This document shows, in pieces, positions 8,505 through 16,506 of a stretch of 64,000 nucleotides of DNA; the first letter of the stretch is position 1, and each line of letters starts with the position of its first letter. Location: positions 112,313 through 176,312 of the forward strand of contig JAJDDQ010000039.1 of NCBI GenBank assembly GCA_029260215.1, given 5' to 3'. A program made the translations under genes and the position numbers. Origin of the DNA: Phycisphaerae bacterium (GTDB taxonomy: Bacteria; Planctomycetota; Phycisphaerae; UBA1845). The notes under the pieces were generated by a model. The model saw nothing but the letters and a program-made list of their open reading frames with translations. It was not told where the DNA came from and did no database searches.

Positions 8505-8594
8505 GATTGGGTGCCCCACCTCTTCAGAGGTGGGGGAGTCGAATAGTCCCTCGGATTCGACTTCACCACGGCCAAAGCCGTGGGGCACCCAATC
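8505..8594. repeat. 90-bp multi-hairpin element with 15-bp perfect terminal inverted repeats
   Basis: The ends GATTGGGTGCCCCAC (8505-8519) and GTGGGGCACCCAATC (8580-8594) are exact reverse complements. Three further hairpins lie inside: CCACCTC/GAGGTGG, GTCGAAT/ATTCGAC and CACGGC/GCCGTG. The whole can fold as a cloverleaf-like or cruciform structure. It has no coding capacity. It sits between the convergent metK and secreted-protein genes and could also act as a bidirectional transcription end. It looks like a MITE- or REP-like mobile repeat. Confidence 0.75.
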
Positions 8595-8618
8595 CGTCAA
8601 TTGAGTTGTGACAACGCA

Positions 8619-10472
8619 CTACGGGCAGGGATCACCGCACGTAGCCGTGGTCAGCGCCGTCGGGTCGCCCCAATTTGTGTTGTATTGATCGCGGTCATCG
8701 TCGTCGATGCGGCCATCGCAATTCCAATCGACCAGGATGTCGTAATCCGTGTCGCCGATGCAGGTACAGAACGCATCGTTGAAGCGGCGCGTATCGCTGC
8801 CGGCTTGATCCGGTTCGTCGCCGTCACCGTCGCTGTTGAAATCACCGTACAAGCGCGGGGTGAGCTTCACCGGTGTGTAGCTGGAACCGACCGATTCGAT
8901 CGTGCCGTTGTTGGTCAGCGTGCCGGTATAGTAGACGTTGTACCCATTCGTATCGAGGGTCGCACCGCTGTCCACCGTGAGGTCAATGACATAGAGTGCT
9001 TCCGGGACACCTCCGGTCGGCGGCCCGCCGGGGCACAAGTCGGTGGCGCTCCCGCTAATCGGCGTGCTGCAGTAGTAGTCATCAAGGATCCGATCGACCG
9101 CGCTGCTGTCATCGTATGTCACCTCCGCCCATCGACGCACGCAGGGTGAATCCGTGAACAACACGCTTGATCCATTGTGCCCGTCGTAATCAGGCCCGAA
9201 AACCTCAGTCGGATCGTCGCCCACAATCGGCTTGAGGGTCACGCCTTCAGTATCGAATTGCGTGATGATCGTCATGCCGTTCTCGACACGAACCGTCTCT
9301 GTTGAAACAAGAAAGGGATCGTCGTAAACAATGTCCAGTGTCGCGCCAGTTCCGCCGCTCACAAGCTCTCCGCCAAGTTCAATATTTCTCGAGGTCATCG
9401 AATTGCCCGTGCCGACGTATGTCAGCACGGAGTTTTCGGAAAGGCCTTGTCCAGTTCCCGCGAGACGAATCGCCCCTTCAATTGTGGTTTTCGCTGCCCC
9501 GCCGTTCTTGATCGTCATCTGCCATACTGGCAAAACCGTCGACGCATCGAACCCGAAATGGTCAGCCTCGACCGTTGCGCCGTCGATAACAAGTGAATCC
9601 GGTGTGAAGTACGCATTGTTTCCCGTCGTAACGGTCAATTCTGCCAAGTCTTCTACAATCCACGATCCACCATCGGTGATCCCGCTCGTCAGCGTCGAAT
9701 TGCCACTCAAAGTCATCGTCGATCCGTTTACTTTGAACACGCCCGCTGCCGTAACGTCCACCGCGCCCTTGAGGGTCCAATCCTCGTCCGTCGCGTTCGA
9801 CGCGCCCACGCTGCCGATGTCCACCGTCGTAGCCGAGTCGCCGATACCGATTGACGACGCCCCCAGCGTGACCGCGACGTCGGTCAGGTCGCCGACGATG
9901 TCCACATCCCCGCTGACGTCAACGGTCAGTTTGTGTCCACCCGCAGCCGTCCCGGTCATGTCTCCACCAACGTCGATGTCGGCGTCCTTGCGCACCACGA
10001 TCGATGAGTCGATCACGTCGTCGGTGACATCAATCTTGGCAAAGTCGGCGTTGTTGCTCCGCGCGGCCGCGATCGCTATCCGCAAGAGGTCGTCATCCAC
10101 GGAGACCGTGGTCAGATCCCCACTCGATCCGTCTTGCAGCAGCAACTTGAACTGAGTCGAATTCGACCCCTTGAGAACACCGCCGACGTCGAGTGTATTC
10201 CCGGCATCGACACGCATAAATCGGTCCGTCGGGCTGCCGCCGTCACCCTCAAACGACAGGCACTCGCCCGTCGTTACGTTCATCTGAATGTCGCTCAGCG
10301 AACTGGTGTGCTTGGCGTCGTCCGACGAACCGGGTACGCCGTTGTTCCAGTTTTCCAACGCGTTCCAATTGGCGTTGCCTGCGTTGTCTGTCCAGGAAGT
10401 GACAGCCGCTTTGACCGTGGTCGCGTCTGTACAAATGGCGACCGCTAACGCTAAGATGGCTGGCTTGTGCAT
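8619..10472 (-). CDS. Large secreted beta-helix-like protein with dockerin-like C-terminus
   Basis: The product has 617 residues. A signal peptide (MHKPAILALAVAICTDATTV) ends near residue 22, followed by a WTDNAGNANWNALENWNNGV segment typical of autotransporter-like or pectin-lyase-like exported planctomycete proteins. The middle is rich in Val, Thr, Gly and Asp with short repeats (DVDIVGDLTDVAVTLGASS), as in right-handed beta-helices. The last 75 residues contain two Asp-rich calcium loops (GDFNSDGDGDEPDQAG; DWNCDGRIDDDDRDQYN), a type I dockerin-like pair. TAGGAG lies upstream of the ATG. Function is unknown; location outside the cytoplasm is supported. Confidence 0.8.
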   Translation of the reverse strand: MHKPAILALAVAICTDATTVKAAVTSWTDNAGNANWNALENWNNGVPGSSDDAKHTSSLSDIQMNVTTGECLSFEGDGGSPTDRFMRVDAGNTLDVGGVLKGSNSTQFKLLLQDGSSGDLTTVSVDDDLLRIAIAAARSNNADFAKIDVTDDVIDSSIVVRKDADIDVGGDMTGTAAGGHKLTVDVSGDVDIVGDLTDVAVTLGASSIGIGDSATTVDIGSVGASNATDEDWTLKGAVDVTAAGVFKVNGSTMTLSGNSTLTSGITDGGSWIVEDLAELTVTTGNNAYFTPDSLVIDGATVEADHFGFDASTVLPVWQMTIKNGGAAKTTIEGAIRLAGTGQGLSENSVLTYVGTGNSMTSRNIELGGELVSGGTGATLDIVYDDPFLVSTETVRVENGMTIITQFDTEGVTLKPIVGDDPTEVFGPDYDGHNGSSVLFTDSPCVRRWAEVTYDDSSAVDRILDDYYCSTPISGSATDLCPGGPPTGGVPEALYVIDLTVDSGATLDTNGYNVYYTGTLTNNGTIESVGSSYTPVKLTPRLYGDFNSDGDGDEPDQAGSDTRRFNDAFCTCIGDTDYDILVDWNCDGRIDDDDRDQYNTNWGDPTALTTATCGDPCP

Positions 10473-10646
10473 AAGACTTGCTCCTAAGCTTTCGCCGAGT
10501 TTCTCGGCGAGGGTTTTCGGGCGGCGCTTGGGGAACCATCCCAGGTGCCGCCTCTTTCTTCAAAAACATTCCGATAACACTTTCTTGATCGCGAATCGCA
10601 ATTGGGCAATCTCCTTTCCCGATTCGTTTCAACTTTGCCTATGAAA

Positions 10647-11915
10647 TTACGGGCAGCCGACCAAAGTGACATCGGGCCCGGATACTGCGGAAAGAAACTG
10701 CTCGAAATCATCCAGGTCGACATCGCCGTCACCGTCGCCGTCGCCTTGTGTACAATCAGCAAGCAGCTGTCCATCCGAATCTCGATTCGCGCATATCTGA
10801 AACGCGCGAAGATCGCGATTATCGATTTGACAGTCACCATCAAAATCGAACAGGGAACGCTCGCGCCTCAAGAGAAAAACGTCACCGAAAGTACCATCCG
10901 GTGCGATGGCCAACCACGCGATTTCCCCATGATTGTTGATGCTGGCCCGACTACTGAAAATCCCGCTGTCCGGGAGCCTGAATACTGCATCGTTCATGAA
11001 TACGTTGGGGTCGCCCGTCTCATCGTTCTCATTAAAGGTCAAGAAATAGATGTCACCTCGGTCATTGATTCGCGGCAGGCGGCCACCGGAAAACATCAAC
11101 TCCGCTTTTCCGTCAATGATACGGTGGATGCCCTCGGAGTCCATCCAAACCACCACGCCGTCATCATTGATGTCCGGGGATTGCCGCTGACCGATGCCGG
11201 GAGTAAGGCTCGTTGTTACACCATGATCGTCCATCAGAATACGCGACTGCCACGGACTCATATTGAAATCGAGTGTGGTCCAGACGATCACGCCCGCATT
11301 GCTTATTTTGGGTTCTTGGCTTGACAGCCCTTCGAAACTCACCTGCCGCCAAGCGCCCGTCGCGCGCGTGAACTCGAAAATCTCACACACGTCAGGATTG
11401 TCCTTTAGCGTCGTGTTCCAAACCAACTGGCCCACGTCGTTATCCCTGGGCCAACTCAACGGCGTCGGCCCGGTGAACACGACCGCGTCCCATTCGGAGA
11501 TGTAGAGATCGTTGGCCGTCGGGCGCGTGGGGCCTCGTCGCCAAGCCATGCGTCCTTCGTTGTCCAGCGTGGGACCGTCCTCGTAGAGCGTGCCGTCGGT
11601 GACGCGCGTCACCACGCCGTTCCGGTAGATGTACACGCTGGATTCAAACGGCGGCGTGAAGTGCGCCCAGGTCACCTCGCCGCGATCGTTGATGTCCGGG
11701 ATCGACGAGAAAACCTGAAACCCGCCGTTGGTCAGCCGAACCACCTCAAACCCCGGCGGCGGGCCTTGGACGACAGGATACTCACCAGCATCAGCCGATT
11801 CACCCGCGATGCCGATCAACAATGCGAACACAAGCCGAACGAATCGCCGGTTCGCACAGGCCTGCCGCCTCCCATCACCCCGCGATACACGCCCTGACGC
11901 AGCATTTCCGACCAT
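10647..11915 (-). CDS. Secreted beta-propeller-like repeat protein with dockerin-like C-terminus
   Basis: The product has 422 residues. GGAGGG lies seven bases before the ATG at 11915. A signal peptide (about residues 24-43, VRLVFALLIGIAGESADA) is followed by at least five imperfect repeats of about 45-50 residues built around 'IND.GEV.W' (INDRGEVTWAHF, ISNAGVIVWTTL, INDDGVVVWMDS, INDRGDIYFLTF, INNHGEIAWLAI). This resembles bladed propeller or extracellular-repeat proteins. The C-terminus has paired calcium-loop motifs (FDFDGDCQIDNRDL; GDGDGDGDVDLDDFEQF). It has the same strand and architecture as the 8619-10472 gene but is separated by 174 bases, so it is probably transcribed on its own. Confidence 0.78.
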   Translation of the reverse strand: MVGNAASGRVSRGDGRRQACANRRFVRLVFALLIGIAGESADAGEYPVVQGPPPGFEVVRLTNGGFQVFSSIPDINDRGEVTWAHFTPPFESSVYIYRNGVVTRVTDGTLYEDGPTLDNEGRMAWRRGPTRPTANDLYISEWDAVVFTGPTPLSWPRDNDVGQLVWNTTLKDNPDVCEIFEFTRATGAWRQVSFEGLSSQEPKISNAGVIVWTTLDFNMSPWQSRILMDDHGVTTSLTPGIGQRQSPDINDDGVVVWMDSEGIHRIIDGKAELMFSGGRLPRINDRGDIYFLTFNENDETGDPNVFMNDAVFRLPDSGIFSSRASINNHGEIAWLAIAPDGTFGDVFLLRRERSLFDFDGDCQIDNRDLRAFQICANRDSDGQLLADCTQGDGDGDGDVDLDDFEQFLSAVSGPDVTLVGCP

Positions 11916-11946
11916 GACTGGCCCTCCGATATGTTCTTGCGCATCC

Positions 11947-12023
11947 GCTGAATGCTGAATGCTGAATGCTGAATGCTGAATGCTGAATGCTGAATGCTGA
12001 ATGCTGAATGCTGAATGCTGAAT
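11947..12023 (+). repeat. Perfect heptanucleotide tandem repeat (11 x GCTGAAT)
   Basis: Eleven uninterrupted copies of GCTGAAT run from 11947 to 12023. The array lies 31 bases upstream of the secreted-protein start at 11915, in its presumed promoter/leader. Because seven is not a multiple of three, all frames read the same heptapeptide, which makes spurious open frames on the minus strand. Such arrays mutate by slippage. The rest of the 318-base gap (11916-12233) contains nothing else I can name. Confidence 0.95.
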
Positions 12024-12233
12024 GCCCCCGGCCCTGCAAGGGCAGTGTACACCAACGGAGCATTCGTATCAAACGATTTATTCGTTAAATGTGAGTTGCC
12101 CAAGCCAGCCTTACGGACTCTTCATCGCACGAGTCCGAAGAGATACCTGCCCGCGAACATCTTCGTTCGCGAGCGGGATTGTTTGGCGCTTGGAGCGATG
12201 GCCCCGGAAGAAGCAACGATCTCGCGGCGATGC

Positions 12234-13352
12234 TCAGCGTTTGTCGACGGGAACGACCTCACGTGCCGACGAGCCGACGTAGCGACTTAGCGGGCGGATG
12301 AGGCGGTTGTTTTCAGCCTGCTCGATAAAGTGCGCTGACCAACCGGTGACACGACTGCATACGAACAGCGGCGTGTACATGTCGATCGGCAAGCCGAGCA
12401 GGTAGTAGGTCAGGCCGCAGGGGTAATCGACGTTGGGGAAAATCTTCTTCTGCGTGACCATCGGCTCTTTGATGGCGTCGTAGATGGCCATCCATTTCTG
12501 CTGGCCCTTTTGTTCGGCGAGATTGCGCAGTTCATCCTCGAGGATGTGGGCGCGGTGGTCACCGTTTTTGTAAACCCGGTGGCCAAAGCCCATGACCTTC
12601 TGCTTTTTCTCGAAGGCGTTCTGAATCCACTCTGAGGCTTCTTCGGCGGAATCGAATTGCTTGAGCATCGCCATCGCCGCTTCGTTGGCACCGCCGTGAA
12701 GCGGGCCTTTGAGCGTACCGATACCGGTCACGATTCCGGAGACGAGGTCGGACATGGTGGACGCGACGATGCGGCAGGCGAACGTGCTCGCGTTGTATTC
12801 GTGCTCTGCGTAAAGGGTTAGCGTTAGATCGAGCAGACGGACGGAAGTTTCGTCGGGAACTTCACCGAGGGCCTGATAGAGAATCTGGGCGGCGTGGGAC
12901 AGGCCTGGCTTGGGATCGACGGGTTCTTTCTTGCTGAGCAGCCGGTATCGCGCGGACACAACGCCCGCGCAGACGGCCATCAGCCACACGGCGCGGCGGC
13001 GGAGATCGTCCGGGGAATCGCCTTTGACCGGATCGAAATGCCCGGCGAAGGAGACGGCTGATCGCAGCACGTCCATCATCGGCACTTCGGTGGGAATGAG
13101 GCGAATCATCTGGATGACTTCAGCCGGCAGCGGGCGAAGCTGGGCCAGCACAGTCTGAAACTCAGCTAGTTGAGCGGACGTCGGCAGCTCGTTGTAAAGC
13201 AGCAGATGCGCCACTTCCTCGAACGTCGTGTTCTGTGCGAGGTCGCTGATGTTGTAGCCTCGATAAGCGAGACTGCTTTGCTCGACGGCGGCGACGGTGG
13301 TTTCGCCTGCGATCACGCCTTCAAGCCCGGGTTTGAAAATCGTGTCAGTCAT
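12234..13352 (-). CDS. prpC: 2-methylcitrate synthase / citrate synthase
   Basis: The product has 372 residues, the length of short-type bacterial citrate and methylcitrate synthases. It condenses propionyl-CoA (or acetyl-CoA) with oxaloacetate. Catalytic residues are visible: His in YAEHEYNASTFACR, His in GPLHGGANEAAM and Asp in NVDYPCGLTYYLL; the CoA/substrate segment VMGFGHRVYK is intact. Context favours methylcitrate synthase: it is the third gene of prpD-prpB-prpC, and its ATG overlaps the prpB stop (ATGA). Sequence alone does not exclude citrate synthase activity. Confidence 0.92.
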   Translation of the reverse strand: MTDTIFKPGLEGVIAGETTVAAVEQSSLAYRGYNISDLAQNTTFEEVAHLLLYNELPTSAQLAEFQTVLAQLRPLPAEVIQMIRLIPTEVPMMDVLRSAVSFAGHFDPVKGDSPDDLRRRAVWLMAVCAGVVSARYRLLSKKEPVDPKPGLSHAAQILYQALGEVPDETSVRLLDLTLTLYAEHEYNASTFACRIVASTMSDLVSGIVTGIGTLKGPLHGGANEAAMAMLKQFDSAEEASEWIQNAFEKKQKVMGFGHRVYKNGDHRAHILEDELRNLAEQKGQQKWMAIYDAIKEPMVTQKKIFPNVDYPCGLTYYLLGLPIDMYTPLFVCSRVTGWSAHFIEQAENNRLIRPLSRYVGSSAREVVPVDKR

Positions 13353-14248
13353 GATGTTGTTCCTGTAGTCGATGCCGGTGTTGTGGGTGTTCCCATTTCG
13401 TATCCGAGCAGGTCGTAAAGATCCTTGCGCGTTTGCATCTGTTCGAGCAATGACTCCTGCGTGCCTTCCCGGCGGATGGTCCGCAGCGTGGTCTCCATCG
13501 CCTTCATCGCGGCGCGCTGGAGCGTGACCGGGAAGATAACGATTTTGTAACCCAACTCGGCGAATCGTTCCACTTTCAGGTACGGCGTTTTGCCGAATTC
13601 GGTCATGTTGGCCAACAGGACCGTGGGGACGTCCTTAGCGAATCGGGCGAATTCCTCTTCGTCGCGCAAAGCTTCCGGGAAAATCCCGTCGGCACCGGCT
13701 TTGAGGTATCGGTGGGCGCGTTCGACGGCGTCGTCGTATCCGGTCACGCCGCGTGCGTCCGTCCGCGCCAAAAGAAGAAAATCGGGACTGGTCTTAGCCG
13801 CCGCTGCGGCTGCGATCTTCTCGCAGAACTCTTCGGTCGGCACGAGTTTCTTGCCGTCAAGGTGGCCACAGCGCTTGGGAAATTCCTGATCCTCAAGGTG
13901 GATACCGCTGACGCCCGCTGACTCCAATTCGCGCACGCAACGGGCTGCGTTGTCAGAACCACCGTAGCCGGTGTCGGCGTCCATGATGATGGGGATGGTG
14001 GTCCCTTCAGCGATGGCGGATGCGTGGGCGCGGGCTTCGGTCAGCGTCATCAAGCCGATGTCCGGCACGCCGCCGACGCTGTTGGCCAACACCGCCCCCG
14101 AAAGGTACATCGCCTCAAAGCCCTCCCGTTCAATCAATCGGGCCGACAGCGCGTTGATGGCCCCCGGCATCGCTACCGTGCCTTGCGCGAGTAGCTCGCG
14201 AAGTTTTTTCGATCGGGCGTGTGATGTAGTCATGCGCGCCCCGCTCAT
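13349..14248 (-). CDS. prpB: 2-methylisocitrate lyase
   Basis: The product has 299 residues from the ATG at 14248, which overlaps the prpD stop by four bases and has GAGG ten bases upstream; the ATG at 14233 is an alternative. PrpB splits 2-methylisocitrate into pyruvate and succinate. The PEP mutase/isocitrate lyase fold signatures are visible: MDADTGYGG with the metal-binding Asp residues, the catalytic Cys loop KRCGHLDGKK, and LARTDA. The KRCGH form is the lyase signature and argues against PEP mutase or phosphonopyruvate hydrolase. Confidence 0.92.
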   Translation of the reverse strand: MSGARMTTSHARSKKLRELLAQGTVAMPGAINALSARLIEREGFEAMYLSGAVLANSVGGVPDIGLMTLTEARAHASAIAEGTTIPIIMDADTGYGGSDNAARCVRELESAGVSGIHLEDQEFPKRCGHLDGKKLVPTEEFCEKIAAAAAAKTSPDFLLLARTDARGVTGYDDAVERAHRYLKAGADGIFPEALRDEEEFARFAKDVPTVLLANMTEFGKTPYLKVERFAELGYKIVIFPVTLQRAAMKAMETTLRTIRREGTQESLLEQMQTRKDLYDLLGYEMGTPTTPASTTGTTS

Positions 14249-15600
14249 TTCTTGATGACCTCGAACGCGGTGATGGCGTCCAGATCGCTCAGCGTGTCGA
14301 GCTTCCAGCATGCCTCGAGAATCTGGTCAGCCGTCGCTTCTGTAATGACACCTTCACCCAGCCGCTTGAACTTGGTGATGACTTCTTCGTCCGTCATGGG
14401 GTTCCCGGCGTGTCCTCTGGGGAAGTCGACACGTTTTTCGAGCTTGGTACCATCATCGAGCGTGACGACCAGATGATTGGGAATGCCCTTGGGGTAGCCC
14501 TTGTTGCAATCGTCGTCCTCGACGATCTTGGTCTTGTCCATCAGATCGAGCAGCCGCTTGTCGACCAGACGATCATCGTCGAACGAATTCAGCCAGACGT
14601 CTCCATCCACCAGAGCAGCCGCCACGCAGTAAGCCATCGAATGGTCAGCCGTCTCGCGCGAAGTCGGCCGCCACTTCTCCCGCTCCGAGCCAATGATGCT
14701 GACCGCCGCTTCGAAGCTCCTGATGAGCAGTTCCTTGACCTGACGGTCGCCGATTTCGGGTCGCAGCGCGAGGATGGCTTCGATGGCGGACTGCGAATGA
14801 TACTCCGCAGGCCAATACTTGATGTACGTCTTATTGATCATGTAGTCGTTTTTGCCGCCGAGCTTCAGGTCGAACGGGCCTGTGAGCTGGTTGAAGATGC
14901 CCTTAGGCCCTTCAAACATTTCGTAAGGACCGGTCATATCGCGACGGGCCAGGTCGGCTGCGAACACGCCGTTGCGGGCGGCGTTGGCGAAGGCGCAGGC
15001 TTTCCAATGCGACATCTGCCCGGTGCGCGTCTGACGCGTGGCGATGTTGCACACACCAGCCAAGCCGATCGCGTGTTCGAGCTGATCTTCATTCAATTCC
15101 CAGAGCTTCCCAGCCAACAGGGCTGAGCTGAGCGCGCCGTAGTAAACATGGTCCCAGCCATGAGCGCGCAGGCTTGCAGCGTCGCAAAGTCGACACTGAA
15201 TCTCGTAGCCGATGACCGCGGAGAGGATGAGGTCTTTCCCGCTCTTGCTCGTGGACTGCGTGACAGCGATGGCCGGCGCGAGGTTGTCCGACGGGTGGGC
15301 CGGTTCGAGTGACAGGTACGTGTCATTGTAGTCGAGGTAGCGGATGATCGTGCCGTTGGCGAAGGCCGCCAGATCAGGACTGGCGCTGTGTTTTGTGCCG
15401 AACACGATGCCTGCGTGCGTGTCGTTCCGCGACTCCGCCAGCGCGCGCGTGATGTTTCCCGGCGCGGAATAGTACGCCCCAAGGGCAGTGCCGATGGAAT
15501 CGATCACGCGACGCTTGACCTCGTGGATCGTCGTGTCGTCGAGATCGGTGTACGTCAGTTTGTTGACCCAGCCTGCGATTGTTCGTCCTAGTGTTGCCAT
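14245..15600 (-). CDS. prpD: 2-methylcitrate dehydratase (MmgE/PrpD family)
   Basis: The product has 451 residues, slightly shorter than the usual 480. The family start (TIAGWVNKLTYTDL...RRVIDSIGTALGA) and the His/Asp-rich segment RYLDYNDTYLSLEPAHPSDN, where active-site residues cluster in PrpD proteins, are present. It dehydrates 2-methylcitrate to methylaconitate in the propionate-degrading 2-methylcitrate cycle. It is the first gene of a tight minus-strand operon with prpB and prpC. No PrpR- or GntR-type regulator lies next to it, so control is not evident. The promoter should lie in 15601-15677. Confidence 0.93.
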   Translation of the reverse strand: MATLGRTIAGWVNKLTYTDLDDTTIHEVKRRVIDSIGTALGAYYSAPGNITRALAESRNDTHAGIVFGTKHSASPDLAAFANGTIIRYLDYNDTYLSLEPAHPSDNLAPAIAVTQSTSKSGKDLILSAVIGYEIQCRLCDAASLRAHGWDHVYYGALSSALLAGKLWELNEDQLEHAIGLAGVCNIATRQTRTGQMSHWKACAFANAARNGVFAADLARRDMTGPYEMFEGPKGIFNQLTGPFDLKLGGKNDYMINKTYIKYWPAEYHSQSAIEAILALRPEIGDRQVKELLIRSFEAAVSIIGSEREKWRPTSRETADHSMAYCVAAALVDGDVWLNSFDDDRLVDKRLLDLMDKTKIVEDDDCNKGYPKGIPNHLVVTLDDGTKLEKRVDFPRGHAGNPMTDEEVITKFKRLGEGVITEATADQILEACWKLDTLSDLDAITAFEVIKK

Positions 15601-15677
15601 GATTCTGTTGATTCCCCAGACAGTATTTCGGCGTCGCGCTCGCCGAGTCAGCTTTTCTACAATCTTCGCTTGCGCGA

Positions 15678-16043
15678 CTAACGGTGTCTAAGAACCCGGA
15701 TGACCGAAGGGGTTACCACCACAATCGCCCCACCGGCAGTCTCAATTCCATTTACATCAAGTAACGCTTCGATCAGGCGAATATACCCTGAACGACTTTC
15801 TCGCGGCAGGCGTAAGAGCACTATTCCGTGATGCGGCTCTGAACCAACTGTTCGGGGATCCGCGAATCCCTTGTCGGCGGTCACGAGCATTCGTTCCTCA
15901 CTCTGCACCAAATCCCAAAGTTCTCTATCGGTCGCACCAACCCGTTCCTGCTCCCGGACGGTACAGGCGTCGTGTCCGGCGGCGCGCAACCTCTCCGCGA
16001 CCTCGGTTGGCAAATCCTCATCAATCTTGATACGCACGGACAT
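15678..16043 (-). CDS. DUF5615 PIN-like protein (toxin candidate)
   Basis: The product has 121 residues. The opening KIDEDLPTEVAERLRAAGHD, the central GATDRELWDLVQSEERMLVT and the TADKGFAD motif are those of DUF5615, a compact PIN-like nuclease fold. Acidic residues expected in the PIN site are visible: the Asp/Glu pair near residue 8, Glu near residue 42, and Asp in TADKGF. It lies eight bases downstream of a DUF433 gene on the same strand, the usual pairing for a putative toxin-antitoxin module. Nuclease activity is inferred from the fold. Confidence 0.85.
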   Translation of the reverse strand: MSVRIKIDEDLPTEVAERLRAAGHDACTVREQERVGATDRELWDLVQSEERMLVTADKGFADPRTVGSEPHHGIVLLRLPRESRSGYIRLIEALLDVNGIETAGGAIVVVTPSVIRVLRHR

Positions 16044-16051
16044 TGATCGAT

Positions 16052-16294
16052 CTACTTGACGATTGGAGAGAATTCGAACCGACTAACAGCCTCAGCCGCA
16101 TAATGCAAAGCAGCCTGTACGTCCTCACGCGTCAACTGCGGATAGCTCGCGAGAATCTGCTCGGCAGTGTCGCCGTCTGCGATACTGCCGACAATCCCAC
16201 TCACGGAAACGCGCGTTCCCTTAATGCACGGATCACCATGATGAACGGCAGGGTCTATGCTTATGCGATCCAGCCAGTGTAGATTGGTTACCAT
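16052..16294 (-). CDS. DUF433 protein (antitoxin candidate)
   Basis: The product has 80 residues from the ATG at 16294, which has GAGAGG seven bases upstream; the longer open frame to 16357 lacks such a site. DUF433 proteins are small winged-helix DNA-binding proteins with the segment 'I..DP.i.hG.PCIKGTRV.V..I...i..G.t...I...YP.Lt..dv.aAL.Ya', and this sequence follows it throughout (HGDPCIKGTRVSVSGIVG; YPQLTREDVQAALHYA). It is expected to bind the DUF5615 partner and repress the pair's promoter. Confidence 0.88.
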   Translation of the reverse strand: MVTNLHWLDRISIDPAVHHGDPCIKGTRVSVSGIVGSIADGDTAEQILASYPQLTREDVQAALHYAAEAVSRFEFSPIVK

Positions 16295-16506
16295 GACTAT
16301 CCTCTCATGCCTGACGCGGTTTCGTGAAACGCCCCGCTCCTGCGACTGGTTACCCAAACCGCTAGTTGCTTTTCATCCGTACTGTACGTCACGCCGACAC
16401 TATTTCCATACCAACCGCCATCTCATTCCGACAGTGCTCTCCGAAATCACGCTCCATATTCCTGATTCACCGCTCGGAGCACTGACTTCAAATTGAAACA
16501 CAATGG

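Noticed and set aside
11816-12103. Minus-strand open frames rich in repeated AFSIQHS
   Set aside because: They are made by the 7-bp tandem repeat, which reads the same peptide in every frame; no ribosome binding site or conserved protein.
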